Positions 6,192 to 15,515 of a DNA stretch of 64,000 nucleotides are shown in pieces (within the stretch, counting starts at the first letter, position 1; every line of letters starts with the position of its first letter). Source of the stretch: an uncultured Bacteroidia bacterium. GTDB taxonomy: Bacteria; Bacteroidota; Bacteroidia; Bacteroidales; UBA932. Under the pieces are notes generated by a model. It was not told the DNA's origin. It saw nothing but the letters and a program-made list of their open reading frames with translations, and searched no databases. Location: contig CADBSV010000039.1 of assembly GCA_902797435.1 (NCBI GenBank), forward strand, positions 1 through 64,000, read 5' to 3'. Made by a program: the position numbers and the translations under genes.

Positions 6192-7291
6192 TGATTTACA
6201 TCCACGTCCCTTTCTGCCGCAGTTTCTGCATCTATTGCGACTTCTATTCGGAGGTCGCTGGTGACGGAACCGGAGTACCCGTTTGCTCCGCTACCGCCAC
6301 GCCCAAGGCTGACGCAAGTTCCCGATTCACAAGTATCTTCGAGAGGTATACGGAGGACCTCTGCGCTGAAATCAAAGCCCGGCGGGACGAAATCGCCGCA
6401 TCGTCCGCTGTCCGCACCCTTTACATAGGAGGCGGGACGCCGTCACTTTTGCCCACAGGCTGCCTGCAGAAGATTGTCCGCTGCCTCTCCCCGGAGAGAC
6501 TTTGGGATGAATTCACGCTCGAGGTGAATCCGGAAGACATAGTGGAAAGGGGGCCGGATTACGTGCGAGAACTTCTCGAACTCGGCGTAAACCGCATCTC
6601 CATGGGGGTGCAGAGCCTCGATGACGGGATGCTGCGCTGGATGAACCGCCCTCATTCGGCAGACGGGGCCCGCGAGGCGTTCCGGATACTGCGGGATTGC
6701 GGGGTACGCAACATCAGCACTGACCTCATTACCGGAGTGCCCGGAATGAGCATGGAGATGCTGGAAAAAACCGTAGAAGAAATGCTTGTCTGGCGCCCGG
6801 AGCATATTTCCGCGTACCAGCTGAGCATCGAGGAGGGCAGTGCGCTGGCAAAAATGACGGCCTCAGGCAAGGTGTCGGAACTCCCCGAAGAAGAGTGCAG
6901 GGCGCAGTACGACATGCTCTGCAGCCGGCTGCGCCGGGCAGGCTATCACCATTACGAAATCTCCAACTGGGCGCTTCCGGTCCGCGAAGCCGTTCACAAC
7001 TCTGCCTACTGGACCAGAGCACCATACGTCGGGCTGGGTCCCGGAGCCCACAGCCTCACTTATCTGGATGCGTCCGGCAAGGCTGTCCGCCCGGGAGTCA
7101 TGGAGGCCGGAACGCAGCGCCGCAGCTGGAATTCCCAAAAACCTTACGGCTGGAGTGTCGAAGGCAGTGAAATCCTCACGGCAGAAGAAATCCGCGAGGA
7201 GGAGGTGATGCTGCTCTCACGCACAGAAGCCGGCCCTATCCCCGAAAAGGACTGGTTCATTGCCGACGAACTGATACTCGAAAAGGTTTAG
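6191..7291 (+). CDS. hemW: Radical SAM heme chaperone HemW
   Basis: 366 residues. The [4Fe-4S] motif CRSFCIYC (C9, C13, C16; CX3CX2C) directly follows the HVPFC strand; YIGGGTPSLL (about 78-87), the EVNPED block and the RISMGVQSLDD block identify the HemW/HemN-like family. It inserts or transfers heme rather than oxidising coproporphyrinogen. The start at the TAATG overlap puts the motif in its normal place; longer upstream frames are antisense or out-of-frame artefacts. Oddity: about 25 extra residues (22-47, GDGTGVPVCSATATPKADAS) sit right after the cluster motif, encoded by a segment containing the 17-base motif shared with lpxK. The 3' end overlaps dusB convergently by 4 bases. Confidence 0.93.
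   Translation: MIYIHVPFCRSFCIYCDFYSEVAGDGTGVPVCSATATPKADASSRFTSIFERYTEDLCAEIKARRDEIAASSAVRTLYIGGGTPSLLPTGCLQKIVRCLSPERLWDEFTLEVNPEDIVERGPDYVRELLELGVNRISMGVQSLDDGMLRWMNRPHSADGAREAFRILRDCGVRNISTDLITGVPGMSMEMLEKTVEEMLVWRPEHISAYQLSIEEGSALAKMTASGKVSELPEEECRAQYDMLCSRLRRAGYHHYEISNWALPVREAVHNSAYWTRAPYVGLGPGAHSLTYLDASGKAVRPGVMEAGTQRRSWNSQKPYGWSVEGSEILTAEEIREEEVMLLSRTEAGPIPEKDWFIADELILEKV
6286..6302 (+). repeat. Shared 17-base element inside hemW
   Basis: CTCCGCTACCGCCACGC, identical to positions 3276-3292 of lpxK and differing by one base from 42250-42266 in argE. In hemW it is read S-A-T-A-T; in lpxK it is read P-L-P-P-R. Confidence 0.75.
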
Positions 7292-8310
7292 ACGCTGCCT
7301 TCCTGACAGGAGCCGCCCCAGCGGTCAAGGATTTCGTCCAGAATCCGGAACAGTTCATCCCTGTCGAGGGTGGTTACCATTCGCATGCGGGTTTCCTTAA
7401 AATCGGGCAGCCCCTTGAAGTAGCTTGAGAGATGGCGCCGCATCTCGTAAATGCCCCGCGGCTCACCTTTAAGGTCCAGCGAGAGCTGCAGGTGACGGCG
7501 GGCCAGTTCCACCTTTTCGGAAAGCGACGGTTCTGGCATGGGCTGCCCGTGCTGCAGGTAATACTTTATCTCCCGGAATATCCAGGGCCTTCCGAAAGTG
7601 GCCCGGCCTATCATTATCGCATCAACTCCATAGCGCTCGAAAGCCTGAGCCGCAGAAGGGCCGTCGGTGATGTCGCCGTTGCCTATTATGGGGATATGCA
7701 TCCGGGGATTCCGTTTCACCTCTCCTATGAGGGTCCAGTCGGCAGAGCCGCGATAGAGCTGGCAGCGGGTGCGGCCGTGAATGGTAAGAGCCTGGATACC
7801 GACATCCTGCAGACGCTCGGCGAGTTCTACTATTATCTTGGAATCGTCGTCCCAACCCAGACGTGTCTTCACGGTGACGGGCTTGTCGGGTACAGCCTCC
7901 ACCACGGCCTTTGTAATGGCCACCAGTTTGTCGGGATAGCGCATCATGCCGCTTCCGGCGCCGCGCGTGGCGATTTTTGTGACGGGGCACCCGAAATTGA
8001 TGTCCACCACGTCAGCCCCGTAGCCGCCTGTCAGCTCCGCCGCATGGTCCGCCATCCTGGCCGCATCTACCATGTTCTCCAGAATGTGCCCGTAAATCTG
8101 GATTCCCACAGGAGCCTCCTGCGGCACCGTGTACATCTTTGCAATTGCCTTCCCGGCATCCCTGACGAGCCCCTCGGAGGGGACGAACTCAGTATAAACC
8201 ATATCGGCCCCCTGTTCACGGCAGATGCGGCGGAAGGAGAGGTCCGTCACATCTTCCATCGGGGCCAGCAAAAGGGGTTTCTCGCCCAGATCCAGCTTCC
8301 CTATCTTCAT
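7288..8310 (-). CDS. dusB: tRNA-dihydrouridine synthase
   Basis: A 340-residue FMN-dependent reductase of uridines in tRNA, DusB-like. Seen: LLLAPMEDVTDLSFR (FMN site, about 14-28), the catalytic cysteine in DINFGCPVTKIATRGAGSG (about 106-124), VTVKTRLGWD, IHGRTR, PIIGNGDI and DAIMIGRATFGRPWIF. The C-terminal helical RNA-binding domain follows. It lies 3 bases downstream of the YD-repeat lipoprotein gene on the same strand, so it is probably cotranscribed. Confidence 0.95.
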   Translation of the reverse strand: MKIGKLDLGEKPLLLAPMEDVTDLSFRRICREQGADMVYTEFVPSEGLVRDAGKAIAKMYTVPQEAPVGIQIYGHILENMVDAARMADHAAELTGGYGADVVDINFGCPVTKIATRGAGSGMMRYPDKLVAITKAVVEAVPDKPVTVKTRLGWDDDSKIIVELAERLQDVGIQALTIHGRTRCQLYRGSADWTLIGEVKRNPRMHIPIIGNGDITDGPSAAQAFERYGVDAIMIGRATFGRPWIFREIKYYLQHGQPMPEPSLSEKVELARRHLQLSLDLKGEPRGIYEMRRHLSSYFKGLPDFKETRMRMVTTLDRDELFRILDEILDRWGGSCQEGSV

Positions 8311-8313
8311 TGT

Positions 8314-9450
8314 CTATTCGAAATACTCCAGCACTCTCGTTACAGTCCGGTCGTACCCTTCGCCCGTATAACGGGGTATCACGTGCTCGATGCGTGTCAG
8401 CCAGTTGCCGTACTTGTCGTAGGTATAATCCTTCCAAGTGTCGGTATAGGTTGGTTCAGCACCTTCGGAGTAGGGAGCATCACCGTAGCTTTCATCGTTG
8501 CGGACAATGTCGAAATGCTCGTCGTAACTCTTTCTCATCCACTTGGGAGTCAGGCTCATATATGACGCCTTCCCGCCCAAATCAAAGCTTTCGACGGCAA
8601 GGTAGCGCGGATTGTCCAGCATTTTGTAGGTGTACCTGTCCCAGCCGGTGTCAAGATTGTATGAATTCTCTTCCAGATATTCGAAATCTTTGTACATTCC
8701 GTTGGGATACCAGCTTACGCTTACCAGTTTGAAACGAAGCTGGTCGCTGTCGAGACTCTTGGGATAACCGTTCTGGTAAACTATCGTGTAGGTGAGGGTC
8801 TGCTCGTTTAACTTTTCCTCCGAGCCGTTGTCCTTGCCATAGGAGGATTCGCTTATAACCAGATTGCCGTCGGAGTTGAAAGAGTATGTCACTTCGGAAT
8901 AATAACTCGTAAGGGGCTGCACAGTCACCCTTAAAGACCGGGACAGGTCTTTCGTTATGGCATAGGCGGCGTCCGCGGCCGAGGGGCCCATCACAAACCA
9001 CTCCCTTGCCACGAACTTTCCGGTGTTCTCGTACTCATACAGGATGCTGTCGGCAAAACCTTCCCCCGTGAATGAGTCTTTGTACTCTTTTTTGATAAGA
9101 TGGCCGGACTGGTCGTAGGTATAAATCCAGTCATGATTATTCTCAGCGTCTTCCGTATCGACATAGCTCTCTTTTATGAGGCGCCCCTGCCTGTCGTATT
9201 CATATTCGGTGCGCGTGGTATAACCCGACTCGTACCATTTTTTTACCGGACCGCGCAGTCCGGCCTTTTCGCGGTCGGTGCGCTCCCAGAAATTGGCGGA
9301 ATACCATGAAGGATTGCTCCAGTCCACCTTAACGGCCACATCGCCTCCGCCGTTATTGTTTCCGTTCTCGTCAGTGACATTATCCGGAGTGCACGCAGCA
9401 AAAGCAATGAAACATGCCGCAGCTATCCTGAAGAATGATAGTGTTCTCAT
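8314..9450 (-). CDS. Lipoprotein with YD-type repeats, function unknown
   Basis: 378 residues with a lipoprotein signal (FIAFAAC, lipid-bearing Cys20) and then an Asn/Gly linker. The body contains several RHS/YD-like turns: EYDRQGRLIKES, YTYDQSGHLIKK, SFNSDGNLVISES and YTYDKYGNWLTRIEH near the C-terminus. Such repeats form beta-strand stacks in RHS proteins, but this one is short and lacks the RHS core protease or toxin parts, so no toxin role is proposed. Probably exported and anchored to the outer membrane. Transcribed with dusB. Confidence 0.82.
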   Translation of the reverse strand: MRTLSFFRIAAACFIAFAACTPDNVTDENGNNNGGGDVAVKVDWSNPSWYSANFWERTDREKAGLRGPVKKWYESGYTTRTEYEYDRQGRLIKESYVDTEDAENNHDWIYTYDQSGHLIKKEYKDSFTGEGFADSILYEYENTGKFVAREWFVMGPSAADAAYAITKDLSRSLRVTVQPLTSYYSEVTYSFNSDGNLVISESSYGKDNGSEEKLNEQTLTYTIVYQNGYPKSLDSDQLRFKLVSVSWYPNGMYKDFEYLEENSYNLDTGWDRYTYKMLDNPRYLAVESFDLGGKASYMSLTPKWMRKSYDEHFDIVRNDESYGDAPYSEGAEPTYTDTWKDYTYDKYGNWLTRIEHVIPRYTGEGYDRTVTRVLEYFE

Positions 9451-9502
9451 AAGCCTGTCTTGTTTATGTCCGGATAAAGATAATGATATTTACCGATTTT
9501 CC

Positions 9503-9510
9503 TATCTTTG
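9503..9510 (+). promoter_or_regulatory. -7 element of the aminopeptidase P gene
   Basis: TATCTTTG ends 5 bases before the ATG at 9516. This supports that start, not the upstream ATG at 9483, and implies a nearly leaderless mRNA. Confidence 0.55.
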
Positions 9511-9515
9511 TAACG

Positions 9516-11315
9516 ATGGAAAAGAGAATTTATGCCGACCGTATAGAAGAACTGCGCTCGATGATGCGCAGCCGCGGCTGGGATGCCGTCATCATCACCG
9601 GTAGCGACCCCCACGGAAGCGAATATCCCGCAGAAAGATGGAAGCAGGTACAGTGGCTCACTTCTTTCACCGGGGAAGCGGGAGACGTGGTTATCACCCT
9701 CGACCACGCCGGTCTCTGGACAGACACCCGCTACTTCATCCAGGCCCTCCGGCAGCTGGAAGGCACAGGAGTGGAGCTCCACAAGATGAGGGTGCCGGAG
9801 CAGGTCCCGATTCCGCAGTGGCTGGCCTCCGCTTTCGAGGAGAACAAGGAAGTGTACTTTGCCCTGGACGGCCTCTGCACAGACAACGCCTTTGCCGCCG
9901 AAGTTAAGGCCAGGCAGATTGCTGCAGGAAGGGCATGCCACATGGTGAGCATTCCCAATCTGCTCGATCCTCTCTGGGAAGACAGGCCCCAGGTTCCGCA
10001 GACCCCCGTCTTTGAGGTCGATCCCGGAGAGAGCCGCATCGAGAGGCTTGGCCGCGTGCGAGACTGGCTTTCTGAAAATAGAGTGGACTATTTGCTGCTC
10101 AGTGCCCTCGACGACATCGCATGGACCCTTTGCGTAAGGGCTTCCGACATAGAATACAACCCGCTTGTAATTTCTTTTCTGCTCGTAGGGCAGGACAGCG
10201 CCGACTGGTTCGTGCTCAAGGAACCCGTGGAAGATCCCCAGACGGAGGAAACATTCAGGGCCCTTCGCGAAGACGGGGTGCAGCTCCGGTATTACGAAGA
10301 GATAGAAATAGCGCTGAGCGATGCCTGCGGCAGCGTTGCGGCAGGGGAACTCAATTACCATCTTTCATCGCTTCTGGGGCCTGGCAGGCTCTGCCCGCTG
10401 CCATCTCCCGTGCAGAAGTGGAAGGCCGTTAAAAACGCAGTGGAAATATCCGGAATGCGCCGCAGCCACTTTGCCGACGGGCTTGCCATGGAGAAATTCC
10501 TTTATTGGCTGGAGAAAAGCCTCGACGGCGACAGGGCCGTTTCGGAATGGGATGCAGCCGTCAAGTTAGGGCAGCTAAGGGCCGAATGCCCAGAGTATCA
10601 GGGAGACAGCTTCGAGACGATTTCGGCTTACGGCCCCGGAGCGGCACTGCCCCACTATATAACTCCGAATCACGAAGCCCCCCTGCTTGAGCAGCGCGGC
10701 CTTTACCTCTGCGATTCGGGAGGCCAGTACTGGGGCGCCTTCGGAGGCACTACCGATCTCACCCGGACGGTTCCGCTCGGCCCCTGCACTCCCCTGGAAA
10801 TGGAAGACTATACCCTGGTCCTGAAAGGCCACATCCAGCTGGCAATGGCAGTATTCCCCTGCGGCACTCCCGGATGCAGGCTGGACGCCCTCGCAAGGGA
10901 GCCGCTCTGGAAGGCGCAGCGAAACTTCGGCCACGGCACCGGGCATGGCGTGGGATGGTTCCTCGGAGTTCATGAAGGGCCGCAGGACATCCGCCAGAAC
11001 CTCAACCCCGAAGGACTCGTTCCCGGGATGATAGTCTCCGACGAACCGGGCATCTATCGCGAAGGGCTGTTCGGCGTGCGGCACGAAAACCTGCTCCTGT
11101 GCGTCGAGGCCTCCGAGAATGAATTCGGCAGCTGGTGCCGCTTCGAGCCCCTGACGCTCTGTCATTTCGACACTTCGGCCATAGTCCCGGGGCTGCTTAC
11201 CCCGGAAGAGCACGACTGGCTCAACTCCTACAATGCAAGGGTATTCTCGCTGCTTGCTCCTCAACTGCCCAAGGCCATCTCCGACTGGCTCCGGGCAAAG
11301 ACTTCCGCAATCTGA
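9516..11315 (+). CDS. Xaa-Pro aminopeptidase, three-domain M24B type
   Basis: 599 residues with two creatinase-like N-terminal domains (about 5-310) and a C-terminal pita-bread metalloprotease domain, the long APP1-like architecture. Dinuclear metal ligands are visible: D in LYLCDSGGQY and D in GGTTDLTRTV, H in GHGTGHGVGWFLGVHEGP, E in DEPGIYREG, and E in GVRHENL. It releases N-terminal residues that precede proline, probably in the cytoplasm because no signal peptide is present. The start MEKRIYADRI was chosen over an upstream ATG because the -7 element lies between them. A second, shorter M24B gene is at 33142. Confidence 0.93.
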   Translation: MEKRIYADRIEELRSMMRSRGWDAVIITGSDPHGSEYPAERWKQVQWLTSFTGEAGDVVITLDHAGLWTDTRYFIQALRQLEGTGVELHKMRVPEQVPIPQWLASAFEENKEVYFALDGLCTDNAFAAEVKARQIAAGRACHMVSIPNLLDPLWEDRPQVPQTPVFEVDPGESRIERLGRVRDWLSENRVDYLLLSALDDIAWTLCVRASDIEYNPLVISFLLVGQDSADWFVLKEPVEDPQTEETFRALREDGVQLRYYEEIEIALSDACGSVAAGELNYHLSSLLGPGRLCPLPSPVQKWKAVKNAVEISGMRRSHFADGLAMEKFLYWLEKSLDGDRAVSEWDAAVKLGQLRAECPEYQGDSFETISAYGPGAALPHYITPNHEAPLLEQRGLYLCDSGGQYWGAFGGTTDLTRTVPLGPCTPLEMEDYTLVLKGHIQLAMAVFPCGTPGCRLDALAREPLWKAQRNFGHGTGHGVGWFLGVHEGPQDIRQNLNPEGLVPGMIVSDEPGIYREGLFGVRHENLLLCVEASENEFGSWCRFEPLTLCHFDTSAIVPGLLTPEEHDWLNSYNARVFSLLAPQLPKAISDWLRAKTSAI

Positions 11316-11330
11316 GCGGATTGCAAGGTC

Positions 11331-11942
11331 CTACAGGATGTGCCGGGCGGCTGCGCAGAGAGCCTCGTAGAAATCGGGGCCGAAACGGCGTACAAGAGGG
11401 CCTTTCAGGAACTCATAGACCCGGATACCCTCACGTCTGCCTTTCTCGAAAGCAGCCGAACAGATTTTCCAGCGGTGAAGATTAAGAGCCATGCCTCCTC
11501 CGGGAAGTTTGGTAATCCTTATCGGGTACAGGGCGCAGGAAACGGGTTTCTGCTTTCCAGCCATTTCAATCGCACACAGGGCCGGCGGGAAAGCCGGGGC
11601 CGGGCTTTCGGCGGAAAGGGCTGCAAAATGGCAGAAGGCGCAGGCCCCGGATGGCTCCGAAGCAACGCAGGGCGTTACAAGGTCGCCGTCGCGGTCCACC
11701 TCGAAAAAGCCTACCTCATCCACCCTTTCGCGCCCCTCCCGGGTCATAAGAGCCGAATAAGAAGAATACCCTTCTTCAAGGCCTTCCAACTCACTTTCTT
11801 CAAGCGGAGCACCGCTGTCGCCTTCGATGCAGCAGACCCCTTTGCAGGCCTCATAGTCGCACGCGAAGAATTCGCACGCCACGTCTTCCGAGACCAGTAC
11901 GTTCCCTATCTCAATGATTGTTCCGAAACCAGAGCCGTTCAT
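11331..11942 (-). CDS. DUF3109 family protein
   Basis: A 203-residue cysteine-rich protein. A cluster of cysteines follows the N-terminal strand (CEFFACDYEACKGVCC, about 24-39), and more occur at about 91-115 and 135-160 (GACAFCHF, CAIE, SCALYPIR). The family is conserved in Bacteroidota and unassigned; the cysteine spacing suggests metal or cluster binding (inference). Its start overlaps the stop of the upstream M16-like gene (ATGA), so the two are coupled. Confidence 0.88.
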   Translation of the reverse strand: MNGSGFGTIIEIGNVLVSEDVACEFFACDYEACKGVCCIEGDSGAPLEESELEGLEEGYSSYSALMTREGRERVDEVGFFEVDRDGDLVTPCVASEPSGACAFCHFAALSAESPAPAFPPALCAIEMAGKQKPVSCALYPIRITKLPGGGMALNLHRWKICSAAFEKGRREGIRVYEFLKGPLVRRFGPDFYEALCAAARHIL

Positions 11943-14536
11943 CGGATTATATATTCTACCTTGCTGCCGAAATCCAGGTCGTGGAGGATGGAATTCACAT
12001 CAGAAAGGGTTACAGCCTCTATCGCCGACTTGTAGTCGCTCACGATATCCTTGCATTCCGAGTTGCGCATCATCACCGCCCCGATGAGGAAGGAGGGTTC
12101 GGAAACACGGGATGCCATATAATTGCCAAGGGCGGCCTTCAGCTCTTTGAGACGCTCCTGGGTCAGGGTGCCGCGCGACACCTTGCTGATGCCCATGCGC
12201 AAAGCCCTGAGCACCTCGAACGGCTCGGCGGGGAGCACTCCGGCGGGCAGGCCGTCTTCCGAACAGGCCCGGCAGGTGACATAGAAGGCGAGCCTTTCCG
12301 AGGGAAAGACCTGTGCGTCCACAGTAATCTCGGTGTACATTCCCACCGGGGCAAGGGCCTCGGTTATGGCCGTCTTCATGGCCAGGGAGGCTATCAGGAA
12401 CGCACTGTAAGATGTGATGGTGAAAGGCTGTCGGGTTGCCATTCCGAGGTTGACGCAGACCTCCCCGCCGCCCACATTGCTGTGTGACGCCTCCACGGTA
12501 TAGGTGCTCCATCCCGGACGTATGGCATATTCCACCTTTGGCCTTACGCTGAACGCCGAGCTCACGGTGAAACCCCCAAGATAACTGCAGAGGACTTTCC
12601 GCAAACGCGCCGGAGCGATGTCCCCGAGGATGACGAGAAGCCCGTCGTTGAACTTGGAGAACTCTGAATCGAGATAGGCGTCCACCCTTTGCGGAAGGTC
12701 GTCGCGCAGTTTGTCCATGCTCTTTGTGGACGGGTAATAATAGTATGGGCTCATCGTGCTGTCGATGGCGGCTATTATACCCATTCTGGACAGTCTCGTG
12801 CGCTCCTGCCGCAATTCTTCGCAGGCCTTGTAGTACGCGAACGCGGTGCTGTCGGGGCGGCGGTCGCGGGAATAGGAAAGGAGGGCCTTGAGGAGCAGTT
12901 CCAGCTTGTCGGAAGGAGCCTGCCCCGTGATTTTCATGTCCGTAAGGGTCGCCTCGCACTGCATGTCAATCCCGTTGGCCGAGAGCATGTCGGAAAATGA
13001 TGCGGCGCTCATTCCCGATACGCGGCAAAGTCCCATCACATCTCCTACGAAGGCGCTTTCCCCGGGGCCTATTTCGGGAACATACGTATATCCGCCCTTC
13101 AGAAGGAGCCCGTAATCGAGCATGCCCTTACGGGATGTCTGCTTGTACACTACGCGCACGCCGTTGGAGAAGGTCCAGATGCTGCCTCCGGTAACCGGGT
13201 CGGCCGTGGTAGAACTGAGATTCACCTTTGCCTTTCCGCTGCTTAGCAAAGACAGGGTATCGCCGTAACTCGAACGGGTGAGCGACGGAGGGGTGTCCTG
13301 AACCTGCGACGCGGCGGCCCAGGCCCTTTCGAAATCAAGCAGGAATGCAGAAGCGTCAAGCTCGCCCTGGGGGGTATCGCAGCGTATGGACAGGGCCCGA
13401 TGAGGGTCCAGCAGAGCTGAAACAAACCCGTTGAAGAGGTCGAGATCCTTTTCCCTCGACATCTGCCTGCGGTCGAAGAACGAGCGCATCTGCTCCGAAG
13501 AAATAATGTTGGTGCCGTAAAGGAAGGACGAAACACACTCTCTTGCCAGGGAAGAATTGTCCGACTGCACCGACAGCAGCCTGTCGGCGGAGGAAAGCAT
13601 CTCCATGCGGGCGTCGGTCAGCTCTTCCGCCGTGGCGCCGAAAGCGTCGAGGGAGGCGAAAACCGAAGCCATGGCGGCATTGGCGCGGGACAGATCGGAG
13701 ATGGAAACGGAAATGGAAAACTCGTAGCGCTCGTCTCCTGCGGAAGAGGCGCTGCTCAGATAGGCGGAACTGAAGGAAGCCATTGGTATGCCTTCGGCAA
13801 GGAAGCGCCTGCGGATGCGCCTTTCGACAACCTTGCGGATTTGTGCGGCATACATTTCGGAAACTATCGGCTGGGCCGTGAGAAGCCTGTCGTCAGGCGT
13901 TCTCGGAGAGCTCCAGCTGAGAGTGATGCCGGCAATCCTGTTCGTATTGTTCTCGGTATGGATGAAAGAAGGCCCGAATACCGGATTCCAGCGGTAGTCG
14001 GAAGATGTCCTCACGAACGTTCTCGGAGTAACCGTAAGCGAGAACAGATTCAGCTTGGATTCGAGATTCTTCTGATGATAATCTCCCGCGACGACCACCG
14101 CCTGCTCCCCTTCGAAAGAACGGATGAGGTCGAAAATAAGAAGAATCGTACTGTCGGTAACGGCCGCATCATGGGTTGGCACATTGTCGAAAGAGAATAT
14201 GGTGCTCCCATCCTTATAAGACACGTAACCTTCCGGGCCATAGCCTATTCCGTGCGCCGAAAGAAACTCGTAGGGAGCCTTCTTCCCGAAGTGTTCCAGC
14301 TTTAGCAGCAGGGACTTTGCGCGGTCTGCAGAGGCAGTTCCTTTCTGCACCAGCACAAAGTTGGCATAACCTTTGGAAGTATTTCCGGGGGCAAGGTAAT
14401 ACCGGACATTGCTCGGAAGCGTCCCTACCTTCACTGAAGGAGAGCGCTTGATGACGGGAAGATTCTGGGCGGAAGCCCCGAAAATCACCGACAGGAGCAA
14501 AAGGACCGACGATATGTAGAACTTGACCTGACGCAT
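11939..14536 (-). CDS. Exported M16 (insulinase-fold) protein, probably catalytically inactive
   Basis: 865 residues with a signal peptide (VLLLLSVIFGASAQ). Two M16-like halves are recognisable: the N-terminal one with the region normally holding HxxEH, and a second unit from about residue 450 (NGVRVVYKQTSRKGMLDYGLLLKGG). In place of HFLEH the sequence reads LKLEH (about 84-88), so the first metal-binding histidine is missing while Glu and the second His remain. A periplasmic structural or chaperone role, or partnership with an active M16 subunit elsewhere, is possible. A TAATTTTG -7 box lies 14 bases upstream. DUF3109 is cotranscribed. Confidence 0.85.
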   Translation of the reverse strand: MRQVKFYISSVLLLLSVIFGASAQNLPVIKRSPSVKVGTLPSNVRYYLAPGNTSKGYANFVLVQKGTASADRAKSLLLKLEHFGKKAPYEFLSAHGIGYGPEGYVSYKDGSTIFSFDNVPTHDAAVTDSTILLIFDLIRSFEGEQAVVVAGDYHQKNLESKLNLFSLTVTPRTFVRTSSDYRWNPVFGPSFIHTENNTNRIAGITLSWSSPRTPDDRLLTAQPIVSEMYAAQIRKVVERRIRRRFLAEGIPMASFSSAYLSSASSAGDERYEFSISVSISDLSRANAAMASVFASLDAFGATAEELTDARMEMLSSADRLLSVQSDNSSLARECVSSFLYGTNIISSEQMRSFFDRRQMSREKDLDLFNGFVSALLDPHRALSIRCDTPQGELDASAFLLDFERAWAAASQVQDTPPSLTRSSYGDTLSLLSSGKAKVNLSSTTADPVTGGSIWTFSNGVRVVYKQTSRKGMLDYGLLLKGGYTYVPEIGPGESAFVGDVMGLCRVSGMSAASFSDMLSANGIDMQCEATLTDMKITGQAPSDKLELLLKALLSYSRDRRPDSTAFAYYKACEELRQERTRLSRMGIIAAIDSTMSPYYYYPSTKSMDKLRDDLPQRVDAYLDSEFSKFNDGLLVILGDIAPARLRKVLCSYLGGFTVSSAFSVRPKVEYAIRPGWSTYTVEASHSNVGGGEVCVNLGMATRQPFTITSYSAFLIASLAMKTAITEALAPVGMYTEITVDAQVFPSERLAFYVTCRACSEDGLPAGVLPAEPFEVLRALRMGISKVSRGTLTQERLKELKAALGNYMASRVSEPSFLIGAVMMRNSECKDIVSDYKSAIEAVTLSDVNSILHDLDFGSKVEYIIR

Positions 14537-14550
14537 ATTGAAACCAACCG

Positions 14551-14558
14551 CAAAATTA
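14551..14558 (-). promoter_or_regulatory. -7 element of the M16-like gene
   Basis: TAATTTTG on the minus strand, 14 bases before the start. It is arranged back to back with the TPR-gene promoter. Confidence 0.5.
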
Positions 14559-14570
14559 AAAACAAATTAT

Positions 14571-14578
14571 TATTTTTG
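14571..14578 (+). promoter_or_regulatory. -7 element of the TPR gene
   Basis: TATTTTTG ending 4 bases before the ATG at 14583. It selects that start over the upstream in-frame ATG at 14538, which would lie before the transcription start. Confidence 0.55.
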
Positions 14579-14582
14579 CATT

Positions 14583-15515
14583 ATGAAAAAGTTGTTCATC
14601 ACCGTAGCAGCCATCCTTCTGGGAGCGACATTCGCTTTTGCCCAGGATCTGGCAAGCGTCACAGAAACTTACAATAACGGGGCCAACGCCCTGGCAGAAG
14701 GCAATAAGGCCGACGCTCTTCTCTCTTTCCGCGCAGCCCTCGAAGGAGCCGCCGCCCTCGGAAACGAAGGGGAGGAGATAGCATCCAAGTGCAAGGAAAT
14801 CATTCCCGAAATACAGTTTGCAATAGCGAAGGAACTGGTCAACAACCAGGATTACGACAATGCAATAGCCGAGCTCCACAAGACCATAGAGATTGCAAAA
14901 GAGTACGGCGCTGCAGAAACCGCAGACGGTGCAGCCGACCTCATCCCGCAGGTGCTTATGCAGAAGGCCAATTCGCTTTTCCAGGCCAGGCAGTACGCCC
15001 AGGCCGTGGAGGGTTACAAGGAAGTCCTTTCCTCTGATCCGGCCAACGGCGTCGCCGCCCTCAGGCTTGGAGCCGCCCTCAACTCCGTCGGGGACAAGGA
15101 TGCCGCCGTCGAGGCTTACAAGCTGGCTATCGAAAACGGGCAGAAGAATCAGGCCGTAAAGCAGATTACCACCCTTTACCTTAAGAATGCCGCTGCAAAC
15201 CTGAAGAGCAAGAACTATGCAGGCGCCGTGGAAGAGGCTCTCAAGGTAAACGAATACGGCGAGAACGCAAAGGCTTACCAGATTGCGGCACAGGCCTCGC
15301 AGATGCTCAAAAAGAACAGCGACGCCATTTCTTACTTCGAGAAGTACCTTGAGCTTGCTCCCAATGCAGGCAACGCAACCCAGATTGCCTACACCGTAGC
15401 AGCCCTCTATCAGCAGCAGGGCAACAAGGCGAAAGCCATCGAGTTCTACAGCAAAGCCATCACCGACCCCAAATTCGGAGCCGAGGCACAGAAGCAGATC
15501 AACGCTCTACGGTAA
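14583..15515 (+). CDS. Exported tetratricopeptide-repeat protein
   Basis: 310 residues with a clear signal peptide (MKKLFITVAAILLGATFAFAQ), so periplasmic. At least five TPR-like helix pairs follow: GANALAEGNKADALLSFRAAL (about 33-53), ELVNNQDYDNAIAELHKTI, SLFQARQYAQAVEGYKEVLSSDP, AALNSVGDKDAAVEAYKLAIENG and ALYQQQGNKAKAIEFYSKAI. TPR arrays mediate protein contacts; no enzyme domain is present. It is immediately followed, without a gap, by the U32 gene. Confidence 0.9.
   Translation: MKKLFITVAAILLGATFAFAQDLASVTETYNNGANALAEGNKADALLSFRAALEGAAALGNEGEEIASKCKEIIPEIQFAIAKELVNNQDYDNAIAELHKTIEIAKEYGAAETADGAADLIPQVLMQKANSLFQARQYAQAVEGYKEVLSSDPANGVAALRLGAALNSVGDKDAAVEAYKLAIENGQKNQAVKQITTLYLKNAAANLKSKNYAGAVEEALKVNEYGENAKAYQIAAQASQMLKKNSDAISYFEKYLELAPNAGNATQIAYTVAALYQQQGNKAKAIEFYSKAITDPKFGAEAQKQINALR

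Noticed and set aside
8314..9450. RHS toxin or polymorphic toxin
   Set aside because: Only a few YD-like turns in a 378-residue lipoprotein; no RHS core, toxin tip or immunity gene.
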